Shown piece after piece: positions 27,510 through 36,101 of a stretch of 64,000 nucleotides of DNA (positions are counted from its first letter, which is position 1; each line of letters begins with the position of its first letter). The notes under the pieces are model-generated. The model made no database searches, had not been told where the DNA came from, and was given only the letters and a program-made list of their open reading frames with translations. This stretch comes from Actinophytocola sp963729115. Its GTDB lineage: Bacteria > Actinomycetota > Actinomycetes > Mycobacteriales > Pseudonocardiaceae. The stretch is from assembly GCA_963729115.1 (NCBI GenBank), contig CAVSMR010000004.1, forward strand, positions 55,257 to 119,256. Reading direction: 5' to 3'. Both the position numbers and the translations under genes were made by a program.

Positions 27510-28565
27510 GTGGTGAGGGTCGTTGTCGAGGCCGACGGCGGGTCGCGGGGCAACCCGGGGCCGGCCGGCTACGGCGCGGTGGTGTTCTCCGAGTCCGGCG
27601 CGGTCCTCGCGGAGCGGTCCGCCGGTCTCGGCGTCGCGACCAACAACGTCGCCGAGTACCGGGGCCTGATCGCGGGCCTGGAGGCGGCGGCGTCGGTCGG
27701 CGCCACCGAGGTCGCGGTCCGCATGGACTCGAAGCTGGTCGTCGAGCAGATGTCCGGCCGGTGGCAGATCAAGCACGAGGCGCTGAAGGCGCTCGCGGCG
27801 GAGGCCCGCGCGCTGGTGACGCCGTTCGAGCGGGTGACGTACGAGTGGATCCCGCGTGCGCGGAACGCACACGCCGACCGGCTGGCCAACGAGGCGATGG
27901 ACGCGGCCGCGAAGGCAGAACCACCCGCGCCACCTCGCTGGTCCGGCGCCACCGGCACGCCCGTCAGGTTCCTGCTGCTGCGGCACGGGCAGACCGAGCT
28001 GTCGGGGGAGCGCAGGTACTCCGGGCTCGGCGACGTGCCGCTGACCCCGGTCGGTGAGCGACAGGCGAAGGCGGCCGGCCAGCGGTTGGCGGCCATGGAC
28101 TTCACGGCGATCGTGTCGTCCCCGCTCGGCAGGGCCCGCGAGACCGCGACGGCTGTCGCGGCCGCGTCGGGCCGCGCGGTGACCGTCCACGAGGGCCTGA
28201 TCGAGACGGACTTCGGCGACTGGGAACGCCTGACGTTCCAGGAGGCCGCCGCCCGCGACCCGGAGCTGCACCGCCGCTGGATCGGTGACCCCACGGTGGC
28301 CCCGCCGAACGGCGAGAGCTTCGACAAGGTCCACCGCAGGGTCCGCACGGCCCGCGACGAGCTGGTCGCCGCGCACGCCGGCGAGACGATCGTCGTCGTC
28401 AGCCACGTCACGCCGATCAAGTCGCTGCTGCGCATGGGCCTCGACACCGGTCCCTCGCTGCTGTTCCGGCTGCACCTGGACCTCGCGTCGCTGTCGATCG
28501 TGGAGTTCTACCCGGACGGCAACGCGTCGGTCCGCCTGGCGAACGACACCTCGCACCTGTCCTGA
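27510..28565 (+). CDS. Bifunctional RNase HI / histidine acid phosphatase (Rv2228c-like)
   Basis: 351 residues. The N-terminal RNase HI domain has its four acidic residues in EADGGSRGNPGPAGYG, NNVAEYRGLIAGLEAA, VRMDSKLVVEQM and RARNAHADRLANEAMD. A short linker leads to a C-terminal phosphoglycerate-mutase-like phosphatase with LLRHGQTELSGERRYSG and VVVSHVTPI. The same fusion in M. tuberculosis (Rv2228c) has RNase H activity and alpha-ribazole phosphatase (CobC) activity, tying it to the cobalamin genes upstream. The start is GTG 27510, 9 bp after the zinc-ribbon gene. Confidence 0.93.
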   Translation: MVRVVVEADGGSRGNPGPAGYGAVVFSESGAVLAERSAGLGVATNNVAEYRGLIAGLEAAASVGATEVAVRMDSKLVVEQMSGRWQIKHEALKALAAEARALVTPFERVTYEWIPRARNAHADRLANEAMDAAAKAEPPAPPRWSGATGTPVRFLLLRHGQTELSGERRYSGLGDVPLTPVGERQAKAAGQRLAAMDFTAIVSSPLGRARETATAVAAASGRAVTVHEGLIETDFGDWERLTFQEAAARDPELHRRWIGDPTVAPPNGESFDKVHRRVRTARDELVAAHAGETIVVVSHVTPIKSLLRMGLDTGPSLLFRLHLDLASLSIVEFYPDGNASVRLANDTSHLS

Positions 28566-28576
28566 CGTCACAAGGC

Positions 28577-28715
28577 GCGAGTCCAACGCCAGGGACCCGC
28601 GAGTCCAACGTTGGAGACCGCTGAGTTCCGCTTTCAGGACCATTGGCCCCGCCCGAATCGGCATCTCACCGGTCCCGAACGTCGGACTCACCGGTCCCGA
28701 ACGTCGGACTCGCGG
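28577..28715. repeat. Intergenic inverted repeat, family 1, site D (expanded)
   Basis: The left side holds two starts of the unit (GCGAGTCCAACG at 28577 and 28599) and the right side two perfect tandem copies of a 22-bp unit containing CACCGGTCCCGAACGTCGGA, ending in CTCGCGG. The sides pair with each other. It starts 12 bp after the RNase H/phosphatase stop and lies before the rnpB promoter. This copy shows the 22-bp unit from which the 41-bp arms are made. Confidence 0.75.
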
Positions 28716-28769
28716 GGCTCGCTGGCCACGCCCGCCCCGGTGGTGATGATCGTCTTCCGGTGGCCGGGC

Positions 28770-28775
28770 TACCCT
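28770..28775 (+). promoter_or_regulatory. -10 hexamer (TACCCT) of rnpB
   Basis: TACCCT lies 7 nt upstream of the first base of the P1 stem (28783/28784), the right distance for a transcription start at the RNA's 5' end. I see no strong -35. Confidence 0.45.
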
Positions 28776-28782
28776 GGTGCCG

Positions 28783-29173
28783 CGGACGAGTCGGCAGGGC
28801 GGTCGCGGCGGGCACAACCCGCCGAGGAAAGTCCGGACTCCGAAGGGCAGGGTGGTTGCTAACGGCAACCCGGGGCGACCCGCGGGACAGTGCCACAGAA
28901 AACAGACCGCCTGGTGTGACCCATCAGGTAAGGGTGAAACGGTGGTGTAAGAGACCACCAGCACCCCGGGTGACCGGGGTGGCTCGGTAAACCCCACCCG
29001 GAGCAAGGCCAAGAGGGCGCCGCGAGGTGCCTGCGCAGGCGTTCGAGGGCGGCCCGTCCGAGCCTGCGGGTAGGCCGCTAGAGCCTGCCGGCGACGGCAG
29101 GCCCAGATGGATGACCGCCCATCGGTGCGCGAGCACCGTGGACAGGATCCGGCTTACATGCCGACTCGTCCGC
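28783..29173 (+). ncRNA. rnpB: RNase P RNA, bacterial type A
   Basis: The catalytic RNA that matures tRNA 5' ends. The P1 stem is GGACGAGTCGGC at 28784-28795 paired with GCCGACTCGTCC at 29160-29171. Conserved landmarks are present: GAGGAAAGTCCGGACTCC near the 5' side (P4/CR-I), the ACAGAAA core, GGTAAGGGTGAAACGGTGGTGTAAGAG-like region, GCAAGGCCAAGAGGG, and the 3' P4 strand in ATGACCGCCC. Length about 390 nt is typical for actinobacteria. No protein gene overlaps it. Confidence 0.95.
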
Positions 29174-29354
29174 CCACCGCAACCCGTGTCGAGACGTGAC
29201 CTGGACTGGATCGGATCCGATGCCGACTGATCGGCGACGCACCCGTCGCGAACTATGTGCGCGTTAGTACGTTTCGTCCGATTGCGACGACATGGAAGCG
29301 GTATTTCCCTCGTGCTCTACTCCTCGCATACCGCACATGCCAGGAGGGCCAGCC
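29174..29354. other. Non-coding interval after rnpB
   Basis: GC content is visibly lower than in the flanking genes. I see no terminator hairpin with a T-run and no tRNA. The final bases carry the ribosome binding site (caggaggg at 29341) of the next small gene. Confidence 0.4.
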
Positions 29355-29621
29355 ATGGCGACGAAACAGGGCGAGCGTCGATCCGCTCCGGCGAGCCCCG
29401 CCGTCGAGCTGTTCCGCGACGTCCTTCGGGACTGGCCGACGACATTCCGTGCCGTCGTTCTGCTCGTCGTGGTCGGCCTCGCGTTCGTCTTCGTCAACCC
29501 GGCCGGCGCCGTGGCGCTGAGCGCGGCGGTGTCCGCACTCGGCCTGGCGGTGCGACGCCGCGGGGTGATCGAGGATCGAACCGGAGCCGATCCGCCCGCC
29601 TCGTCGCGTGGCGTTGCGTAA
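29355..29621 (+). CDS. Small membrane protein of unknown function
   Basis: 88 residues from ATG 29355, with a strong ribosome binding site (caggaggg, spacing 6). A charged N-terminus leads to a hydrophobic stretch of about 40 residues (FRAVVLLVVVGLAFVFVNPAGAVALSAAVSALGLAV), long enough for two short helices with a Pro-containing turn, then a basic/polar tail. I do not recognise it. It precedes the type IV secretion-like cluster in the same direction, 466 bp away, and could belong to it. Confidence 0.6.
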   Translation: MATKQGERRSAPASPAVELFRDVLRDWPTTFRAVVLLVVVGLAFVFVNPAGAVALSAAVSALGLAVRRRGVIEDRTGADPPASSRGVA

Positions 29622-30087
29622 TCGAGGCCTCGTCTCGGCCGCCTCGTCGCTCAACCGAGATCGAGACGTGTCGAAAAGATGGCCGATTGTGCATGAATGC
29701 CACAGGTTACGCCGTTCGGAGTAGTCCACCTGGCGTTATGACGAATACGGCACGGCAGATCTTCGTCGACCGAACGGGTTACCGCAGGCAGGTCGGCGTC
29801 GGTTGGACCTCAGCTCTCCCGCACCTACAGTTAGGAGAGCCTTCGCATGCGGGTGAACCTGATCGGACATTGGTCGAAACGGGTGGTCATGACGACTTAC
29901 CAGGCCTTCTCGCCGCATGATGTGTGTGGTCAGATGGCAACTCGGAGAGCACCTAGGAGAATCGAAGTGCGGCAGATGTGGATCTACGGAGCGATGCCCG
30001 TCCACTACACATCGTGATGCCAACGTGCTCTACTCGTCTACGAACGCCAGATAACAGCGGGCCGCTCCGCGCACACGGGAGTACGAC
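29622..30087. other. Low-GC intergenic region upstream of the secretion cluster
   Basis: About 470 bp with GC near 57% against about 70% around it. It holds one possible small ORF (29847-30017). It probably carries the promoter of the downstream cluster; the stretch just before 30088 has ggag 8 bp before the start but no hexamer I can defend. Confidence 0.4.
29847..30017 (+). CDS. Possible 56-residue ORF
   Basis: ATG 29847 preceded by ttaggagag at a spacing of about 6, running to TGA 30015. Begins MRVNLIGHWSKRVV and ends YGAMPVHYTS; it has no membrane segment. Codon use is weak for this genome (AGA, AGG, ACT, CCT appear) and third positions are not consistently GC. It could be a leader peptide or chance. 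Low confidence. Confidence 0.22.
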   Translation: MRVNLIGHWSKRVVMTTYQAFSPHDVCGQMATRRAPRRIEVRQMWIYGAMPVHYTS

Positions 30088-30360
30088 ATGATCGCCATGG
30101 CCACCTTCGAGCTCGCCCAGGAAACCGGTGGTTTGGGCACGACCAACGTACGGGACTGGATCCTCAACAACCTGATCCCGCTGCTGCTGCTCGTGGTCGC
30201 CCTCCTGCTCCTCTGGCTCGGTGGCGGCAAGGGCGACAACGCGGGCGTGATGCGTCGCCTCGGTGGCGTGATCGTCGCACTGGCCATCATCGGGTTGGCG
30301 GTGACCACGGACGCGGGCAAGAACATCGGGACGTGGATCGCCGGCCTCTTCACGGGCTGA
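30088..30360 (+). CDS. VirB2/TrbC-like small membrane protein, first gene of the secretion cluster
   Basis: 90 residues from ATG 30088 (or ATG 30097). Two hydrophobic helices (LIPLLLLVVALLLLWLGGG and GVIVALAIIGLAVTTDAG) are separated by a short basic loop (GDNAGVMRRL). Size, two-helix layout and first position before a VirB3-like and a VirB4-like gene agree with a pilin-like VirB2/TrbC subunit, but it lacks a clear cleavable signal and sequence identity cannot be judged here. Co-directional with the next seven genes. Confidence 0.7.
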   Translation: MIAMATFELAQETGGLGTTNVRDWILNNLIPLLLLVVALLLLWLGGGKGDNAGVMRRLGGVIVALAIIGLAVTTDAGKNIGTWIAGLFTG

Positions 30361-30378
30361 GCACCAGAGGGACATCGC

Positions 30379-30849
30379 GTGCGCATTCGTACTGACGACG
30401 AGGTGTACCGCGTCGATGCGGTCTGGCTGGGTCCGCCGAGGGCGACCATGCCGTGGCGGGCCCGCTATGTGGCGTGGGGCGTCGGCGTCGTCGTGTTCCT
30501 CCTGGTGCTCACGGTCGAGCGCCGGATCGGGATCTCGCTGTTCTGGGCCATCGCGTGGGGCCTCGTCGCCACCATCCTGATCACCAGGATCATCACGTCG
30601 AAGATCAGCCACGAGCGCCCGCTGAGCGCCGTGGCCTCGATGTGGATGCGTGAGCTGACCGCGCCCCGCGAGACCACCGCGGGCGAGGGCGGCGCCGTCA
30701 GCGCCGCCCGGCTCCGCGTGAGCACCGCGCCGCCCAAGCGCCGACCGAAGCAGCGGAAGCGCCAGAAGCAGCCGAAGCAGCAGACACAACCACGGACGAA
30801 ACGCAGGGAGGGTGGCGTTGTTCGCACGCCGAAGCAAGCGCGCGCCTGA
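30379..30849 (+). CDS. VirB3/PrgI-like membrane protein
   Basis: 156 residues from GTG 30379. Residues 30-75 hold two helices (YVAWGVGVVVFLLVLTVE and ISLFWAIAWGLVATILITRII), followed by a cytoplasmic tail ending in a strongly basic Lys/Gln/Arg repeat (PKRRPKQRKRQKQPKQ). Its position directly before, and 38-bp overlap with, the VirB4-like ATPase gene is the usual place of VirB3/PrgI proteins, which bind that ATPase. Assignment rests on context and topology. Confidence 0.7.
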   Translation: MRIRTDDEVYRVDAVWLGPPRATMPWRARYVAWGVGVVVFLLVLTVERRIGISLFWAIAWGLVATILITRIITSKISHERPLSAVASMWMRELTAPRETTAGEGGAVSAARLRVSTAPPKRRPKQRKRQKQPKQQTQPRTKRREGGVVRTPKQARA

Positions 30850-33800
30850 GTCGCACGCTCCGTTCCCGGCGGCACAACCGCCCGCCGGGGGCCGCGGCGT
30901 TCCGCAACCGCCCCAGGTCAACCGTGGCCGGCATGCCGCGCCCGAGCACGACTTACCCGCGCCGCCCGCGCCGAGACCGGTGCGGCAGCCGGCGAGCAAG
31001 CAACCGCCGCCCCGGCAGCAGCCGGCGCAGTACCGGCCGGCGGCGGACAACAAGCGCAACCGACGTCTCCCAGGGGAGCAGTCCATTCCCACGTACACCC
31101 CGTCGATCGCCGCTCGGAGCATCGACGGACATCTCCTGCGCAACGGCCACGACGTGTTCGCGTGGTACCGGCTCGCGCCGCAGCGCTGGTCGTTCCGCTC
31201 CGACTCGCAGCGCCAGGACCTCGTCGCGGCCATCGCCGGCCAGTACGCCGAGCTGCACGGCCGCTGGCTGCACCTGCGCGTCACGACCCGGCCGTACCCG
31301 ATCCGCATGTGGGCAGAGGCGCACGTGCACAACGCGGTCAACCGGCTGCCGGACTCGCAGGGCGCGCTGTCCTTCGACGACTACCTGATCGGCGAGCAGC
31401 AGCAGCTGCTCGGCCGGTCGATGGCGGAGAAAGAGGTCTACCTCGGCGTCCAGGTCCAGACCCGCAACATGGTCGACCGGGCCGTCGAGCGGGCCGCGCC
31501 GCTGCTGCGCAAGATCTTCCCGGCGGCCGTGGACGCCGAGCTGCTCGCGATCGACTCCGAGGTCGAGCACCTCGACCAGGTGATCGGCTCCGCCGGCCTC
31601 GAGGGGCGTCCGGTCACCGCCGAGGAGATGTCCTGGCTGATGCACCGGTCGTGCTCGCTGGGGCTGCCGGCGCCACGCAACCTGCCGGCCGTGCCCGGCG
31701 CGGCGTGGGAGCCGGAGGACCTGGCGTCGTTCACCGACGCGGCCGACTTCCACCAGGAGCCGTACTCGCCGACCGTCACCGTGCGTGGTCGAACCGGCTC
31801 CAACGCCGGCATGACCCGGCACGTCGCGGTGCTGACCGTCGGCCAGATGCACGGGCTGCAGATCCCCGAGATCGACGACCCGTGGGTGCAGCACTCCGAC
31901 CGCCTCGCGGCGTCGGTGGAGTGGTCCGCGCGGATCTACGTGCGGAGGCCCGAGGAGGTGTCCGGCGAGCTGGCGCGGCAGATGAACAAGGTCCGCTCGC
32001 AGGTTCGCCACTACACCGACGAGCACGAGCTGGAGCCGCCGCAGTCGCTGGCCCGCCAGGCGTCGCGGGTGCTGGAGATCGACGACGAGATGACGTCGGG
32101 CTTCACCGCGCTCGCCACCCGGGTCCGCTCGTGGTGGCGGCTCGCGGTGTCCGGGCCGACCGAGCGCGACGCGCTGCGGCTGGCGCAGCAGCTGCTGGAG
32201 CTGTACAAGCCGAAGGTCGCGATCGAGCACCCGGAGGCGCAGTACTCGCTGGCCCGCGAGTTCATCCCGGGCGAGCCGCTGGCGTCCTCGGCGTACCTGC
32301 GCCGCGGCTCGGTCGTGTGGGCGGCGGCCGCGGTGCCGACCGCGACCGCCGAGGTCGGCGACCGGCGCGGCATCCTGCTCGGCGAGACCTGCACGGCGAC
32401 GCGGCGGCCGGTGGCGTGGGACCCGTGGATGGCGCAGGAGATCCGGGACGGCTCCGGCCTGACCGCGATGGTGGCCGGGCTCGGTGGCGGCAAGTCCTTC
32501 CTCGGCGGCGGCATCGTCTACAAGACGCTGCGGGCCGGTGCGCACTGGACGATCCTCGACCCGTCCGGTCCGCTCACGAAGCTGTGCGACCTGCCGGAGC
32601 TGCGGCCCTACGCGCGGCCGATCAACCTGCTCAACGCGCAGCCGGGCATCCTCAACCCGTACCGCGTGGTCGCCGAGCCGCAGTACGAGCACTTCGTCGA
32701 GGAGGAGGACCCGGAGCGCGCGTGGCGCCGCGAGAAGGCGCTCGCCGCGGCCACCCGGCGCCGGCTCGCGCTGGACGTGCTGACCGGGCTGCTGCCGTAC
32801 GACATCGCCCGCATGCCGCAGACCAGGATCGTGCTGCTGCGCGCGGTCCGGATGGTCGGCGGTCGCGAGGACGCCGACCCGAGCCTGGTGTTCGAGGCGC
32901 TGCGCCGCGACGCGAGCGAGCACCACGAGCACGCGGTCGTGGTCGCCGACTTCCTCGACGAGATGCGTGAGCGGATGCAGCTGCTCATCCCGGAGAAGGA
33001 CGCCGACCCCTACACCGAGCAGCGCGACGACCGGCTGACCGTGATGACCATGGCCGGGCTGGCGCTGCCGAAGGACGGCGTCGGCCGCGAGCACTGGACC
33101 GACGCGGAGTCGCTGGGTGTCGAGATGCTGAACCTGGCGGCCTGGCTGACGCAGCGGTCGATCTACGAGCGGCCGAAGGACACCCGCAAGGGCGTCTGGA
33201 TCGACGAGGCGTTCTTCCTGTCCGAGGTGCCGACGGGCCGGGTGCTCATGAACCGGTTCGCCCGTGACTCTCGTAAATGGAATGTGCGCGTGCTGCTGTC
33301 GTCCCAGATCCCTGCCGACTTCCTGCGGATCCAGGGCTTCGTCACGCTGCTCGACTCCGTGTTCGTCGGCCGGCTGGACGACGACCAGGCGCAGGAGGAC
33401 GCGCTGCGGCTGCTGAAGGTGCCGATCGGCGCCGGTTACGAGCAGGTGGTGGCGAGCCTCGGCCGCCGGCCGGGCGGAAACCGGGACACCGTGCGCGACA
33501 CGGCGCCGCGTCAGTTCATCTTCGGCGACGGCGCCGGCGGGGTGGAGCGCATCCGGATCGACCTGTCCGGGCCGCACCTGGACCACCTGCGGTCGGTCAT
33601 GGACACCACCCCGGACGCGCTGCGCGAGGCGGCGGCCGGCGCGGTGCTCGGCTCCGGCGCGCACGCCCCGGAGATGCCCGACGACGAGGAGAGCGAGCCG
33701 CCGCGCGACGGCTCCGTCGACGACGAGAACCGGTACACGCAGGACGACGACGAGTTCGACCTCGCGGCGGACTTCGAGCTGGGTCTCACCGACGACGACC

Positions 33801-33925
33801 CGAACACGGACGTGGACCCGGTCGAGCCGCCAGACGGTCCGGGCGGCTCCGGCGGGCCCGGTAACGGCAACGGAGATGGCAAGAAGGGTACGGCTGGTAA
33901 ACGGGGACGGGTAGGCGCGGCATGA
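30812..33925 (+). CDS. VirB4-like conjugation/secretion ATPase
   Basis: 1037 residues from GTG 30812. A Pro/Arg-rich N-terminal segment precedes the VirB4-type domain (about residues 90-530) and a P-loop ATPase domain: Walker A MVAGLGGGKSFLGG (about 555), Walker B KGVWIDEAFFLSE (about 795), then RKWNVRVLLSSQIPADFL (sensor-like). The C-terminus is acidic and Gly-rich. VirB4 proteins energise pilus assembly and transport in type IV secretion systems. There is no transmembrane helix, so it is probably peripheral at the inner face. Its stop overlaps the start of a 27-codon ORF (ATGA). Confidence 0.88.
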   Translation: MALFARRSKRAPESHAPFPAAQPPAGGRGVPQPPQVNRGRHAAPEHDLPAPPAPRPVRQPASKQPPPRQQPAQYRPAADNKRNRRLPGEQSIPTYTPSIAARSIDGHLLRNGHDVFAWYRLAPQRWSFRSDSQRQDLVAAIAGQYAELHGRWLHLRVTTRPYPIRMWAEAHVHNAVNRLPDSQGALSFDDYLIGEQQQLLGRSMAEKEVYLGVQVQTRNMVDRAVERAAPLLRKIFPAAVDAELLAIDSEVEHLDQVIGSAGLEGRPVTAEEMSWLMHRSCSLGLPAPRNLPAVPGAAWEPEDLASFTDAADFHQEPYSPTVTVRGRTGSNAGMTRHVAVLTVGQMHGLQIPEIDDPWVQHSDRLAASVEWSARIYVRRPEEVSGELARQMNKVRSQVRHYTDEHELEPPQSLARQASRVLEIDDEMTSGFTALATRVRSWWRLAVSGPTERDALRLAQQLLELYKPKVAIEHPEAQYSLAREFIPGEPLASSAYLRRGSVVWAAAAVPTATAEVGDRRGILLGETCTATRRPVAWDPWMAQEIRDGSGLTAMVAGLGGGKSFLGGGIVYKTLRAGAHWTILDPSGPLTKLCDLPELRPYARPINLLNAQPGILNPYRVVAEPQYEHFVEEEDPERAWRREKALAAATRRRLALDVLTGLLPYDIARMPQTRIVLLRAVRMVGGREDADPSLVFEALRRDASEHHEHAVVVADFLDEMRERMQLLIPEKDADPYTEQRDDRLTVMTMAGLALPKDGVGREHWTDAESLGVEMLNLAAWLTQRSIYERPKDTRKGVWIDEAFFLSEVPTGRVLMNRFARDSRKWNVRVLLSSQIPADFLRIQGFVTLLDSVFVGRLDDDQAQEDALRLLKVPIGAGYEQVVASLGRRPGGNRDTVRDTAPRQFIFGDGAGGVERIRIDLSGPHLDHLRSVMDTTPDALREAAAGAVLGSGAHAPEMPDDEESEPPRDGSVDDENRYTQDDDEFDLAADFELGLTDDDPNTDVDPVEPPDGPGGSGGPGNGNGDGKKGTAGKRGRVGAA

Positions 33926-34005
33926 GCACTCGCAACCACCTGGGCAGGGTGACCACGCGAATGCCCCGCACGCCGAGCGCAGCGAGGCAGGTCGGCACAG
34001 CATGA
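33922..34005 (+). CDS. 27-residue micro-ORF coupled to both neighbours
   Basis: ATG 33922 overlaps the VirB4-like stop (ATGA) and its TGA at 34003-34005 overlaps the next start, ATG 34002 (ATGA). The frame is open for 27 codons: MSTRNHLGRVTTRMPR then TPSAARQVGTA, a basic peptide without a membrane segment. Such exact double coupling suggests it is at least translated, perhaps only to carry ribosomes to the VirB6-like gene. Otherwise the gap would be an untranslated 76-bp spacer. Confidence 0.5.
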   Translation: MSTRNHLGRVTTRMPRTPSAARQVGTA

Positions 34006-36100
34006 TCACGATCCTGGTGGTCGCCGCCGTGCTGTTCTATACGGCGTGGCGGCGGAAAAGACGAGGCGCGAATCTTGGCGCCGTCGCCACCCGGCGAAGG
34101 GGCCGGGTGGCTTCGTTCGTCGTCGTCACCGCGATCGTCGGCATGCAGTCGATCTTCGGTTCGCCCGCGATGGCCCAGCAGACCGACACCAGCTGCGCGC
34201 CCTTCCCGGAGCGGCCCGGCGCCGGCATGGTCGGCGCCATCGACCCGCCGCAGGGCAACGGTCTGCGTGGTGGCGAGGGCAGGGTGTCCCGTACACCGAC
34301 GCGAAGTTCCCCAACAGCCCGTACCGCGACCACGGCTACGCCGGCATGGTGTGGCACGTCTACGACCCGAACTGCAAGCAGCCGCTGTCGATCACGAACC
34401 CGAGCGTCACGATCGACACCTGGGCCGGCAACGAGCTGTTCAACATCGGCAAGAACATCGTCGGCGCCACCAACTCGCTGCACTACACGCTCTACAACGG
34501 CGGCGTGCTCGGCGGGCTGAACACGCAGATCGGCGCGGCCGCGAACGCCATCTTCGACAACATCTACATGCAGCTTTTCAGCGTGTTCATGCTGGTCCTG
34601 GCCGTGTTGATGTTCCGTCAGATCTGGCGCGGCGATCTGGCCGCGGTGAGCAAGCGGACCCTGTACGCCCTTGGTGGCATGTGGCTCGCCGCGTCGACGC
34701 TGGTCCTGGTCAACAACTACGACGCGATCGACCGGCTGATTGTCGACACGACGACCGGGATCCAGAACGGCTTCGAGGACCCCAACCGCGACGACGTCCA
34801 ACAGCACGTGTTGCCGAACGAGCTGCACACACGAGTGGTGTACGAGAACTGGCTGCGCGGTGAGTTCGGCAACCCGGACGATCCCAAGGCGGTGCAGTAC
34901 GGCCGGCCGTTGTTGCAGGCGCAGGCCTGGACCCGCGACGACCTGGTCTCGGGCAACGACGCGAACGACCAGGCCGAGGCCGCGAAACGCGCCGAGTACG
35001 ACAAGATCTACAACGACCTCGGCGCGGCGCAGGGCTACTTCGCCGGCACCGAGGGCAGCCGCACCGGCGCCGGGTTCCTCGGCTTCTTCCAGTCGATCGT
35101 GTACTCGCTGTTCCAGTTCCTGGCGAAGCTCGCGGTGCTGCTGGCCCAGCTCCTGCTGCGCATCTTCACGCTGGCCGCGCCGGTGATCGGCCTCGTCGCG
35201 CTCGTGCACCACGACATCCTGCGCAAGGTCGGCCGGGCGGTCGGCGCGGTCGTGCTCAACGTGCTGATCCTCGCGATGCTCGCCGGCATCCACTTCAAGT
35301 TCCTGCAGCTGATCTTCGGCCCGGACGTGCAGCTGTCGATGCTCACCCAGATGCTGCTGGCCGGCATCGTCACGCTGGTGTTCCTGCTGGTCGGCCGGCC
35401 CATGAAACGCATGTGGCAGATGGTCGAGCTGTCCGTCGGCGCGGTCGGCGCCAGCGTGCCGAGCGGCGGCGGGGGAGTGTTCTCCCGGTTCCGCAGGGGC
35501 CGGGGCGCGCAGGCGCAGCGTGGCCCGCAGGACGAGTTCTGGGACCAGCTGCGCGACGAGGAGCTGGCCGGCGACACCGTGGCCACCACGACCAGGGGCG
35601 GCCGCCGCCCCCGGCCGGAGGCGACGGGCCCGGTCATGGCGACCGCGGAGCGGCTCGACACCCGCCGGCCGATCGCCGGCGGCGGGACGTTCGCGCTGTC
35701 GGCCGGCGGCCGCGGTCCGGCCGGCGAGCTGGACCCGGCGATGGTGCCGTCCGGACCAGGTGGCCGCAGCGGCCCGGCCGGCGCGCTGATGGATCGCGCG
35801 CCAAGCCGGGTGGTGGACACCGCGCCGGTGGCCGACCGCGGCTGGGGCGACTGGGGCGAGGACGCGATGATCGTGCCGTCACAGGTGCCGTCGCGGCGCG
35901 TCGAGTCGACCGGCCGCTACGAGCCGACACCGGTCGCCGCGCCGAGGTCGGCGCCCCGCGCGGCCGACGTCGAGATGATCGCCGGCCGGCCGGTGCACGT
36001 GGTGTACCGGCCCTCGCGCGGACTCGAGGTGCGGGAGCAGACCCCGCGCCGCATGCCACTGCGGGACGGACCCCGCGAGACCGACGCGGTGGTGAGATGA
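34002..36100 (+). CDS. VirB6/TrbL-like polytopic membrane protein (one apparent frameshift)
   Basis: About 698 residues when joined, from ATG 34002. The N-terminal helix is followed by a basic patch and a second hydrophobic segment ending AMA, like a signal peptide; then an external domain, several helices (LFSVFMLVLAVLMF, ALGGMWLAASTLVLV, FQFLAKLAVLLAQLLLRIFTLAAPVIGLVALV, VVLNVLILAMLAGI, MLLAGIVTLVFLLVG) and a long Gly/Pro/Arg-rich cytoplasmic tail of about 220 residues. This fits VirB6/TrbL, the channel scaffold of type IV systems. Between about 34255 and 34300 the frame shifts by one lost (or two gained) bases; downstream the frame is YTDAKFPNSPYRDHGYAG. Confidence 0.82.
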
Positions 36101-36101
36101 C

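Noticed and set aside
28599..28715. Possible CRISPR array (tandem 22-bp repeats)
   Set aside because: Units are contiguous without spacers, only two perfect copies, and no cas genes are nearby; it is the expanded family 1 repeat.
30953..34009. 1018-codon minus-strand open frame
   Set aside because: Antisense shadow of the VirB4-like gene, which has intact Walker motifs on the plus strand.
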